29,012 nt of DNA. It comes from Actinomycetota bacterium (lineage in GTDB: Bacteria; Actinomycetota; UBA4738; CADDZG01; WHSQ01). The position numbers and the translations under genes are program-made. Under the pieces are notes generated by a model. It was not told the DNA's origin, did not search any database, and was given only the letters and a program-made list of their open reading frames with translations. The stretch spans positions 1-29,012 of the forward strand of contig JAUJNU010000019.1 of NCBI GenBank assembly GCA_030448085.1, read 5' to 3'. Each line of letters begins with the position of its first letter. Within the stretch, counting starts at the first letter, position 1. Shown here in pieces: positions 7,079-14,820 of this stretch.

Positions 7079-8890
7079 CTAGAGCCGAAACAGTCCCGAC
7101 AGCAAATGAGCGGTGATCGATGTGGGACTAGCGCTAGGCAGCGGGATCGGACCGCTGGGAGAGGGGCTCGGGCCGTTGGGTGGGGGGCTCGGTCTTGGAG
7201 CCGGGGCTGGCTCGCAGTTCACCTCGACCTCCCCCTCGTGACATTCGTCCTCCCCGCCTTCCCCGTCCAGCCTGTCTCGCCCGGGCCCTCCGTTCAACCG
7301 GTCGGCACCGCGGCCCCCCTTCAGAAGGTCGTCGCCGGCGCCCCCGGCCAATCGGTCTTCTGAGCCTGATCCTCGGAGGACGTCATCTCCGCCCTTACCT
7401 TGCACGCGGTCTCGGCCGCCCCCGGCTTCGAGATGGTTGTTCTTCCGATCACCGATGAGGACGTCGTCCCAGTAGGAGGCGGTCACATCCTCGATCCCAG
7501 ATACCTTCATCTGATCACCGCCGATATCCATCGTGTCCTCTCTCAGGTCTGCCACCACCCGTACTCGGTCAAGGACCAGGCGATCTCGTCCACCACCGCC
7601 ACGGATCGGCCCGCCGCCTCCACTGATGGTGATCGTCTCGTTCCTGTCGCTGCCGATCACCCGCCCGATCGACCGGTACCCGCCCTCGACCTTCTCGATC
7701 GACAGGATCCGATCGCGACCCGCGCCGCGTGCGATCCCTCTCTCTAGGTTGATGTCGATAGCCTGAGAGCAGCTGAAATAGGTGACGAGGTCTCTTCCGC
7801 TTCCACCGTTGAGCTTGTCGCTGTCCTCTTCGGCACAAGGACGGGCTATGCCGTTCCTTCTGGAGGAGCCGCTCAGTCGATCCGCACCCGGCCCGCCGGC
7901 CACGTCATCGGGTCCGGCTGCTCCGAAGAGCATGTCGCCCCCCTTGCCCCCACGCAGGACATCTTTGTCCGGCTTCGAGTAGAGCTCGTCCCCAAAGAGC
8001 TCGTCCCTTCCTTTGGCGCCGCGCAGGGTGTCTCGTCCACCGAGCCCGTGCAACCTGTTGAGAGCCTCATTCCCAACAAGAACGTCGTCCCCGCTCCCCC
8101 CGTAAACCTCCTCCATCCGCCTGACCTCGTCTCGACCCAAGCCCCGGGCCCATCCCGCTTCAAGATCGACCCTGATCGGCCTCGAGAGGAGATCCCCCCG
8201 CACGGTGAACATCATGTAATCAAGGCCGCTGCCGCCATCAACGACGTCGCCACCCCTGCCACCGAACAGGCCGTCTTTGCCACCACGGCCCGTCAGCTCG
8301 TCGTCTCCTCCGCCGCCCTCTAAGTGGTCTTTCGTATCGGCCCCTTTGATCACGTCGGAAGCGGAAGAGCCTTTGACGCCTTCGATGCGTCTCAGCGTGT
8401 CGACGCCCTGAGCCCTCGCCTTCCCCTTCCTCAGATCGACTCGAACTCCGGCCAGGCCGTCATAGAGAACCCGGTCCCAGTACTCTTCGCCATAGCCTTC
8501 GAAGTAGCCGTACCAATAAGCATGGCCGCCTCGGATGTGGTCATCGCCAGGCCCCGGCCAAAAATCATCAGGGCGAGCCCCACCTCTCAGATCGTCAGCC
8601 CCTGGACCGCCTTCGATGCGGTCATAGCCCTCGCCGCCGCTAACTACGTCCTCGCCTTTCCCGGCACAGATGTAATCGTCGAAGCCTCCTCCCCTGATCC
8701 GGTCGTTGCCGCCAAGGCTGACGATGACATCTGTGTCCGAGGTTCCTTCGATATCGTCCTCGCCAGAGGTGCCAACGATCGTGGCCTCCTTTCCCCGGCA
8801 GGTGCGGGTCTCTTGCGCGTTGACCGGTGAGATCGGAGCCAGCACCGTGAGAGCCGTGAGAAGAGATATCAGCAGTCCCTGTTTGATCAT
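7079..8890 (-). CDS. secreted RTX-type (hemolysin-type) calcium-binding repeat protein
   Basis: A protein of about 603 residues with a signal peptide (MIKQGLLISLLTALTVLAP, cleavage after VNA-QE). It is then almost entirely made of glycine/aspartate-rich nonapeptide-type repeats of the form GGxGxDxLxGG, for example GGNDRIRGGGFDDYICAGKG, GGGGDDELTGRGGKDGLFGG and GGAGDDLLKGGRGADRLNGG. These form parallel beta rolls that bind calcium after export. The C-terminus is a proline/serine linker (PAPAPRPSPPPNGPSPSPSG) with no recognisable catalytic domain. The chosen ATG (8890) has GGAGG four bases upstream; an adjacent ATG is at 8893. It stands between dop and pup but has no evident link to the proteasome. 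Confidence 0.85.
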   Translation of the reverse strand: MIKQGLLISLLTALTVLAPISPVNAQETRTCRGKEATIVGTSGEDDIEGTSDTDVIVSLGGNDRIRGGGFDDYICAGKGEDVVSGGEGYDRIEGGPGADDLRGGARPDDFWPGPGDDHIRGGHAYWYGYFEGYGEEYWDRVLYDGLAGVRVDLRKGKARAQGVDTLRRIEGVKGSSASDVIKGADTKDHLEGGGGDDELTGRGGKDGLFGGRGGDVVDGGSGLDYMMFTVRGDLLSRPIRVDLEAGWARGLGRDEVRRMEEVYGGSGDDVLVGNEALNRLHGLGGRDTLRGAKGRDELFGDELYSKPDKDVLRGGKGGDMLFGAAGPDDVAGGPGADRLSGSSRRNGIARPCAEEDSDKLNGGSGRDLVTYFSCSQAIDINLERGIARGAGRDRILSIEKVEGGYRSIGRVIGSDRNETITISGGGGPIRGGGGRDRLVLDRVRVVADLREDTMDIGGDQMKVSGIEDVTASYWDDVLIGDRKNNHLEAGGGRDRVQGKGGDDVLRGSGSEDRLAGGAGDDLLKGGRGADRLNGGPGRDRLDGEGGEDECHEGEVEVNCEPAPAPRPSPPPNGPSPSPSGPIPLPSASPTSITAHLLSGLFRL

Positions 8891-8944
8891 CATTCCTCCA
8901 CTGGGTTCACCCCGGCAACGCTCCGTCCCTTGAACCAACGGTCC

Positions 8945-8990
8945 ACAGGGCCTGAGGTTGTCCCTTCCTCAGGAACTGGCTAGGCCCTGT
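8945..8990. repeat. nested inverted repeat / hairpin between the secreted-protein gene and the RTX gene
   Basis: Two overlapping inverted repeats are present: CCTGAGG (8951-8957) with CCTCAGG (8967-8973), and ACAGGGCCT (8945-8953) with AGGCCCTGT (8982-8990). As RNA, either a compact hairpin or a longer outer stem can form, and the two compete for the same bases. It lies about 75 bases after one gene and 55 before the next. It could be a terminator (no T-run is seen), an attenuator or an RNA leader structure. Confidence 0.4.
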
Positions 8991-9064
8991 ACCCCGAACA
9001 AGCTCCGGATGAACTCACGGTTGCCACACCGCCGGTGCTTGCGTCCGGGCACCGAGGCACTCGC

Positions 9065-9448
9065 CTAGAGCGAGTAGTGGAAGCCGAGCACAGGACCCAG
9101 CCGGGAGGCCCTTTGGAACCACTTGACGCGATAGGCGCCGTCGCCCTGGTAAGGGAAGTTGTCCTTCCAACCCACGCTGCTCGTGAACATGCCGTCCTGG
9201 TTACGGTCACGGAGGCGGAACCTGAAGCAGGGCTGCGAGCCGTCGGGACCCTTAACGCACAGCTTGTATTCGCCCCGGTGAGCGAATGACGTGATCCGGA
9301 ACTTCCTCACCCCGTCGACCTTGCGCACGCTCGTGCAGAAGTCGCCCGAGCTCGAGCAGTAGACGGAGGGGGCGTGGTGCGCTCCGGCGCTGGGCGCAAC
9401 CAAGAGGAGCGGCACGGCAAGCACTATCGCGGCTAGAAGTCGTTTCAT
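9065..9448 (-). CDS. small secreted protein of unknown function
   Basis: A 127-residue protein with a clear signal peptide (MKRLLAAIVLAVPLLLVAP, cleavage near SAGA-HH). The mature part carries four cysteines (YCSSSGDFCTS, YKLCVKGPDGSQPCFRF) that could form two disulfides. It has a beta-rich pattern (KFRITSFAHRGEYKLCV, RFRLRDRNQDGMFTSSVGW) and ends KWFQRASRLGPVLGFHYSL. The methionine at 9448 is chosen because the signal peptide begins there; an in-frame extension to 9496 adds non-typical residues. It lies 75 bases downstream of dop on the same strand. No family is recognised. Confidence 0.72.
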   Translation of the reverse strand: MKRLLAAIVLAVPLLLVAPSAGAHHAPSVYCSSSGDFCTSVRKVDGVRKFRITSFAHRGEYKLCVKGPDGSQPCFRFRLRDRNQDGMFTSSVGWKDNFPYQGDGAYRVKWFQRASRLGPVLGFHYSL

Positions 9449-9523
9449 CCTGATACCCCTCATCCATCTTGGTTTCGCACCTGGCCCCGTAAGCATCGCA
9501 CGGGCAGGGCAACATTCACACGC

Positions 9524-11005
9524 CTAACTACCCAGGTTCCTCAGCAGGGCCGCTGCATCGGGGCTCTCGTCGAACAAACCCTGAACGTGCGCCCGGGTCC
9601 CACGGGTGGGCTCCATCGTAGGTACCTTCCGCAGCGGTTCATCGCCGAGGTCGAAGATGAGCGCGTCCCACGAGGCGGCAACGATCCGGGGCGAGAACCT
9701 TCGCAGGCATTCCCCGCGGAAGTAGGCGCGGGTGTCTTCGGGAGGATGGTCGACCGCGTGCTCGATCTCCGCGTCCGAGACGAGCCGGTCCATCTTCCCG
9801 GACGCGACGAGCCTCCAATAGAGGCTCTTTTCCCTCCGCACGTCGTGGTACTGCAGATCGATCATCTTCAGCTTGCTGTGATCCCAGGGCAGGTCGTCCC
9901 GGTTCCGATAAGCCTCGATGAGCGACAGCTTTGCAACCCAGTCGAGGGTCCTGGACTGGGACATCGGGTCCTTCTCGAGGCCCTCGATCACCGCCTCCCA
10001 CCGCTCGAGCACGTCCTCGTCGACGGGGCTGGTCTCGTTGTCCTGTGCGTATTTCTTAGCCAATCTGAAGTACTCCCACTGCATGTCTATCGCGGTCACC
10101 GAGCGACCGTCGGCGAGCTCCACGACTGCCTTGCAGGAAGGGTCGTGGGAGACGATCTTGATAGCCCGCACCGGGTCCCGGAGGCTGAAGTCATCGGAGA
10201 TGAAGTCGTCCTCGATCATCTTCAGCACGAGCGAGGTGGCGCCAACCTTCAGGTAAGTCGCGATCTCGCTCATGTTGGCGTCGCCGACGATCACGTGCAG
10301 CCTGCGGTACTTGTCCGCTTCGGAATGTGGCTCGTCCCTCGTGTTGATGAGCGGCCGCTTGAACGTCGTCTCGAGGCCCACCTCCACCTCGAAGAAGTCG
10401 GCTCTCTGAGAGATCTGGAAGTCGGCGGGATCGGAACCGTTCTCGGCCCCCAGCTTGCCGGCCCCCGCGAAGACCTGGCGCGTTACGAAGAACGGGGTCA
10501 GGTGCTTCACGATCATCGGGAACGGGGTCTGGCGATCCATGAGGTAGTTCTCGTGACACCCGTAGGAGTTGCCCTTGCCGTCCGAGTTGTTCTTGTAGAC
10601 GAGGATCCCCCGGCCGGTGGGAGCGACGCTGGCGGCGGATGAGATCGAGTCCTCCAGGATCCTCTCCCCCGCCTTGTCCCAGATGACAGCGTCTCTGGCG
10701 TTCGAGCACTCGGGGCTCGAGTATTCCGGGTGCGCGTGATCTACGTAGTAGCGCGAGCCGTTGGGGAGGATCACGTTGACCAAGCTGGAATCGTCCTCTG
10801 ATGCCGGCTCCGGCGCGCCGCGGTCGAAACCGCGGGCATCCCGCAGTGGGTTCTCCTCCTCGTAGTCCCACTTCACGCGCTTGAACGCCGGCTTGGCGTA
10901 CGCGTTGATCAGGAGCGAGGAGGTGAGGATCGGGTTGAAGTCGGGGGCGTCACGAAGGGCGATCCCGTACTCGGTCTCGACCCCACAGATCTTGGGAAAC
11001 GCCAT
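9524..11005 (-). CDS. dop: Dop, depupylase / deamidase of Pup
   Basis: An intact 493-residue protein of the Dop/PafA glutamine-synthetase-like family. It cleaves Pup from tagged proteins and, in species whose Pup ends in Gln, deamidates Pup. Visible motifs are the N-terminal ATP/Mg site (CGVETEYGIAL), the Dop-specific loop region at residues about 45-75, the nucleophile-bearing strand SRYYVDHAHPEYSSPECS (Asp89), [38 protein letters not shown] and the C-terminal domain with YFRGECLRRF. ATG start at 11005, 18 bases after the mpa stop. Here Pup ends in Glu, so only the depupylase role is needed. Confidence 0.97.
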   Translation of the reverse strand: MAFPKICGVETEYGIALRDAPDFNPILTSSLLINAYAKPAFKRVKWDYEEENPLRDARGFDRGAPEPASEDDSSLVNVILPNGSRYYVDHAHPEYSSPECSNARDAVIWDKAGERILEDSISSAASVAPTGRGILVYKNNSDGKGNSYGCHENYLMDRQTPFPMIVKHLTPFFVTRQVFAGAGKLGAENGSDPADFQISQRADFFEVEVGLETTFKRPLINTRDEPHSEADKYRRLHVIVGDANMSEIATYLKVGATSLVLKMIEDDFISDDFSLRDPVRAIKIVSHDPSCKAVVELADGRSVTAIDMQWEYFRLAKKYAQDNETSPVDEDVLERWEAVIEGLEKDPMSQSRTLDWVAKLSLIEAYRNRDDLPWDHSKLKMIDLQYHDVRREKSLYWRLVASGKMDRLVSDAEIEHAVDHPPEDTRAYFRGECLRRFSPRIVAASWDALIFDLGDEPLRKVPTMEPTRGTRAHVQGLFDESPDAAALLRNLGS

Positions 11006-11023
11006 GCCAAAAGGGTAGTTCGG

Positions 11024-12791
11024 CTACAGGTACTGGCCGGTCTGCATCCGCTCGACCTGGCGGCTTCCCTCACCGTCGTCATGCTCACCCACCAGGGTCC
11101 GGATGTACACGATGCGCTCGCCACGCTTACCGGAGACACGGGCCCAGTCGTCGGGGCTCGTGGTGTTCGGCAGGTCCGCGTTCTCCTTGTACTCCGGGAG
11201 GATCGCGGAGAGGAGGTCCGGGGTGCCGAGGCCCTTGGCTTCCCCGGCGATGCGCACGCTTGCGAGCCGTCCTCGGGCCCCCCCCCCCGACGGTCTCGAG
11301 CATGGCCCCCGCAGCGAAGTCCCTGAACTACAGCACCTCCTTCTCGCCGTTCGCGTAGGTGACCTCGAGAAAGCGGTTCCGGGGGTCGTCGGAGTACATG
11401 GCGTCGACGGTCTGAGCGATCATGCCGTTGATGGCCTCTTCGCGAGAGCCCGCCATCTCCACCTCCTCAGGGGAGAGCGGGAGCCCGTCGGTGATGTACT
11501 TGGCGAAGATATCCCTCGCCGAACGCTCGTCGGGGCGCTCGATCTTGATCTTGACGTCGAGGCGGCCCGGCCGCAGGATCGCGGGGTCGATCAGGTCCTC
11601 GCGGTTCGAGGCGCCGATAACGATCACGTTCTTCAGCGTCTCGACACCGTCGATCTCGGCAAGAAGCTGTGGCACGATCGTTGCCTCCATGTCCGAGGAG
11701 ATCCCGGAGCCACGGGTGCGGAACAGGGAATCCATCTCGTCGAAGAACACGATCACCGGCACGCCCTCGTCCGACTTCTCCTTGGCGCGTTGGAAGATCA
11801 TGCGGATCTGACGCTCGGTCTCGCCCACGTACTTGTTGAGGAGCTCGGGACCCTTCACGTTGAGGAAGTAGGAACGGCGGTCGCTCCTGCCGGCCTGCGC
11901 CGCGACCTTCTTGGCCAAGGAGTTGGCCACGGCTTTGGCGACCAGCGTCTTCCCGCAACCGGGAGGTCCGTAGAGAAGGATCCCCTTTGGCGGGTCGAGC
12001 TGGTGCTCCCGGAACAGGTCCCCATAGAGGAAGGGAAGCTCGACCGCGTCTCTGATCTCCTCGATCTGCGTGTCGAGCCCGCCGATGTCCTCGTAAGAGA
12101 TGTCAGGGACCTCTTCGAGGATCAGCTCTTCGACCTCGGGCTTCGGCAGCTTCTCGAGAACGTGCCCCGACTTCGGCTCGAGCAGCAGGCTGTCACCAGC
12201 CCGCAGCACCTCGTCCCGCAACGGGGCCGCCAGCTCGACGACCTTCTCTTCGTCCGTCCGACCGATGACAAGGGCCCGGGCTCCGCCCTCTAGGATCTCC
12301 TTCAAGAGGACGACCTCGCCCTGGATCTCGAAGTCACAGACGACGACGATGTTGAGGGCCTCGTTGAGGATGACCTGCTGGCCGCGGCGGACCGAGGACA
12401 CGTCGATCTCGGCGCTGAGGTTGACCCTCAGCTTCCTTCCATTGGCGATGACATCGGCCGTCCCGTCTTCGAAGGCCTCGAGGAAGACGGCGTAGCTGGA
12501 AGGTGGCTGTGAAAGCTTCTCGACCTCTTCCTTCAGTGCGACAAGCTGGTCGCGCGCCTCGCGGAGGGTGGACGCAAGCCTCTCGTTGTTGTCCTGCGCC
12601 CGTTGAAGGTCCGCAGAGGTCCCCGCCAGCCGCTTCTCGAGAAGGTGGATCTGGCGGGGGGCGGCCTGGAGCTTCTGCTGGTTGAGGGCAAGCTCATCCT
12701 GCAACAGCTTTACCTGGCCCTGTAGCTCCTGAACCTCACGGTCATACTGAGTGATCCGGCGCTCGAGATCTTCGTTACGGATGATCCTCAC
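11024..12791 (-). CDS. mpa: Mpa/ARC, AAA proteasomal ATPase, C-terminus separated by an in-frame stop and a frameshift
   Basis: Mpa recognises Pup, unfolds the tagged protein and feeds it into the 20S core. Residues 1-95 form a coiled coil ([20 protein letters not shown]), 96-230 the OB-fold domains, then the AAA module with Walker A GPPGCGKT (275-282), Walker [10 protein letters not shown] (347-354) and RPGRLD arginine fingers. The frame ends in TAG at 11328 after [14 protein letters not shown]. The expected continuation follows directly after the stop ([13 protein letters not shown]), then a run of 11 G shifts the frame, after which the true C-terminus resumes: [20 protein letters not shown] and finally TGQYL, the motif that docks into PrcA. 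The whole span fits about 588 residues. The GTG start overlaps the end of trmI. Confidence 0.95.
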
Positions 12792-13602
12792 CTCCTCGGC
12801 CTTCCAAGGTTACCCCTTGCGCCCCTGAATCTGTTGAATCCGAGGCAGATCCCGCAAGCTTCCTCCCGGTGATTATGAAGCCGGTGTGGGCCACCATCCT
12901 GTGGTCCGGCCTCACCGATTGCCCGTCGATGTTCCAGGTCCGCACGAGCGCCTCGAAGGTGGAGATCTGGCCGAAGCCACCTCTGCGCATCGCCTCCACG
13001 GTCTTGGAGACCTGGGGGATCGTGGGCAGATACGAGCACATGACCCCACCTGGGGCGAGGGACTCGGTCGCCGTCCCTACCGCTCTCCACGGCTCGGGCA
13101 TGTCGAGCACCAACCTGTCCGCGGTCTCCGGGACCCCATCGAAGACGTCCCCCAACCTGAGGTCGACGTTGTCCGGCTTCGACCCACCGCCGGCGTACCA
13201 GGATTCGACGTTCGCCCGGCCCTGTAGATGATGGTCCTCTCGTACCTCGTAGGAGATCACCTTGCCCTCGGCCCCCACAGCCCGCGACAGTGCAAGCGTG
13301 AGCGAACCGGAACCGGTGCCCGCCTCTAGGACGGTCGCGCCTGGAAAGATGTCGGCGTACATCACGATGAGGCCCAGGTCTTTCGGATAGATCACCTGAG
13401 CCCCCCGCTTCATCTTGAGCACGAAGTCGGCGAGGGTCGGGCGGAAAGCCGTGAAGGACGCACCCCCGGTGGACCGTGCAACGGACCCTTCCGGGCCACC
13501 GATCAAGGCATCGTGCTCGATCACGCCGCTGTGAGAGTGGAACTGTTGCCCAGTGGCGAGCGTGATCAGGTAACGCCTCGCCTTCGAGTCGATGAGCAGC
13601 AC
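12775..13602 (-). CDS. trmI: TrmI-type tRNA (adenine-58 N1) methyltransferase
   Basis: A SAM-dependent methyltransferase that makes m1A58 in the tRNA T-loop. Key features are the N-terminal beta domain ([26 protein letters not shown]), the substrate segment [20 protein letters not shown], the SAM-binding motif [20 protein letters not shown] and the Asp-rich motif [10 protein letters not shown]. It closely follows the Rv2118c type found upstream of mpa in many actinobacteria. The GTG at 13602 is the first usual start codon in frame, but the family N-terminus (GPLQAGDRV) is encoded just before it, so the true start may be a few codons upstream (CTG) or damaged. It overlaps the thiolase tail region upstream and the mpa start downstream. 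Confidence 0.92.
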   Translation of the reverse strand: MLLIDSKARRYLITLATGQQFHSHSGVIEHDALIGGPEGSVARSTGGASFTAFRPTLADFVLKMKRGAQVIYPKDLGLIVMYADIFPGATVLEAGTGSGSLTLALSRAVGAEGKVISYEVREDHHLQGRANVESWYAGGGSKPDNVDLRLGDVFDGVPETADRLVLDMPEPWRAVGTATESLAPGGVMCSYLPTIPQVSKTVEAMRRGGFGQISTFEALVRTWNIDGQSVRPDHRMVAHTGFIITGRKLAGSASDSTDSGAQGVTLEGRGGEDHP

Positions 13603-13628
13603 CCGGTCCCCAGCTTGCAGAGGCCCGG

Positions 13629-14615
13629 TCAGCGTCGTCTCCGGCGCGGCCTCGTGGCGCTCGTCCCCTCCGTCTTGCGCTTCGTCGCGAGAGCCTTGGT
13701 CTTACAGAAGGAGCAGCGGGCCTCGGGCTGACCCCAGGACACCGTCGGGGAGCCGCAGCTTACGCACGGCACGACGTCGACGTCCTCCTCGTCGACCTTG
13801 AACTTGTCGGCCGCCTTCTTCAGGAACCCGAAGTACATCTGGTGCTTGGTGCCGGGGGACGCCTCCTCGAGAAGGGTCAGCGCCTCTTTGTATCTGTGCT
13901 GCGTGTTCCCCTCGACCATCGGGCATTCCTCGACCACATAGTCGATCCCGGCAAGGAGGGCGTAGGCCGCCGTCTCCCGCTCCGCGATCTTCACGAGGGG
14001 CTTGGCTTTGCGAACGAGGGCCGTCCCGGCGGCCTCACCCTCGCCGAATATGCGCTCCTCGAGAACGGGGGCCTGACGTCCCAGCATGTCGGTGTTCCAG
14101 TGGAGGACGTTGCCGAACAGAGTTGCGACCTCGTCATCGAGGTTATGACCGGTCACGAGGACGGAGAACCCTTCCTCTACCGCGACGCGGTTGAACTCGT
14201 AGCGCTTGTTGAGCCCGCAGCCCGAGCACGGCACCCGCCCGGTCAGACGCGACAGCTCGGGGACCGTGAAACCATGCTCCTCCTGCAAAGAGCGGATCAC
14301 GAGCTTGGCCCCCCGCTTCTCGGCGTACGCAACCGTCACCTCTTTGGAACGGGTCGAGTAGCCCCCGATCCCGAGGTCCAGATAGAAGCCGGTCGTGTCG
14401 TAGCCGAGGTCGAGCAGGATGTCCCACAGGGCGAGCGAGTCCTTGCCGCCGGACACCGCCATCAGCAGGCGATCGTCGGGTCGGAACATCCTGAACTCGT
14501 GGATGGCCTTCGCTACCTGGTTCTTGATGTGCTCCATGAAGTGCGTCTGGCAGAAACCGGCGTTGTGCCGTCTCACGTCGATCACTGCGTGCTCACGGCA
14601 CACCTTGCATTTCAC
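13629..14615 (-). CDS. TtuA/Ncs6 (CTU1)-family tRNA 2-thiolation enzyme
   Basis: A 328-residue PP-loop ATPase of the TtuA family, which transfers sulfur from a ubiquitin-like carrier to uridine in tRNA (U54 in Thermus TtuA; U34 in archaeal and eukaryotic Ncs6). It has an N-terminal zinc finger (C3, C6, C22, H25), the PP-loop SGGKDS (55-60), the cluster cysteines C130 and C133 (PCSGCGLNKR) with a third candidate C231, the GHNLDDEV motif and a C-terminal zinc ribbon (C284, C287, C301, C304). The Cys130/Cys133 spacing agrees with the iron-sulfur ligands described for TtuA. The GTG start overlaps the ubiquitin-fold gene by four bases. Pairing with that gene and TrmI points to T-loop s2U54. Confidence 0.88.
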   Translation of the reverse strand: MKCKVCREHAVIDVRRHNAGFCQTHFMEHIKNQVAKAIHEFRMFRPDDRLLMAVSGGKDSLALWDILLDLGYDTTGFYLDLGIGGYSTRSKEVTVAYAEKRGAKLVIRSLQEEHGFTVPELSRLTGRVPCSGCGLNKRYEFNRVAVEEGFSVLVTGHNLDDEVATLFGNVLHWNTDMLGRQAPVLEERIFGEGEAAGTALVRKAKPLVKIAERETAAYALLAGIDYVVEECPMVEGNTQHRYKEALTLLEEASPGTKHQMYFGFLKKAADKFKVDEEDVDVVPCVSCGSPTVSWGQPEARCSFCKTKALATKRKTEGTSATRPRRRRR

Positions 14616-14812
14616 GAGGCGCCTCCGCTGAGAACCGGACGAACCTCCAACTCATCGGCTTCGCGCAGCGACTCGTCGCGCGTCAGCAGAGTGGCGTCCC
14701 GGATCACGAGGACCGACTCGGGGACGATCTGAAGCTCGTACAGGAGTGCCTGCACCGTCCGCGGCCCGGTCACCTCGACGACCCGGTCGGGGTTCCGCAG
14801 CTTCACCTTCAC
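14612..14812 (-). CDS. ThiS/MoaD/TtuB-like ubiquitin-fold sulfur carrier
   Basis: A 66-residue beta-grasp protein: strand MKVKLRNPDRVVEVTGP, helix TVQALLYELQIVPESV, strand LVIRDATLLTRDESL, then the turn and final strand ADELEVRPVLSGGAS. The pattern and length match small sulfur carriers such as TtuB, MoaD and ThiS. The Gly-Gly (63-64) is followed by Ala-Ser, while these proteins usually end exactly at Gly-Gly, so trimming may be needed before activation. The GTG start has GAGG upstream within the htrA stop region. Its stop overlaps the TtuA-like start (GTGA), and the Gly-Gly codons GGAGGC form the Shine-Dalgarno for that next gene. This arrangement strongly links the two products. Confidence 0.85.
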   Translation of the reverse strand: MKVKLRNPDRVVEVTGPRTVQALLYELQIVPESVLVIRDATLLTRDESLREADELEVRPVLSGGAS

Positions 14813-14820
14813 GTGCGACC

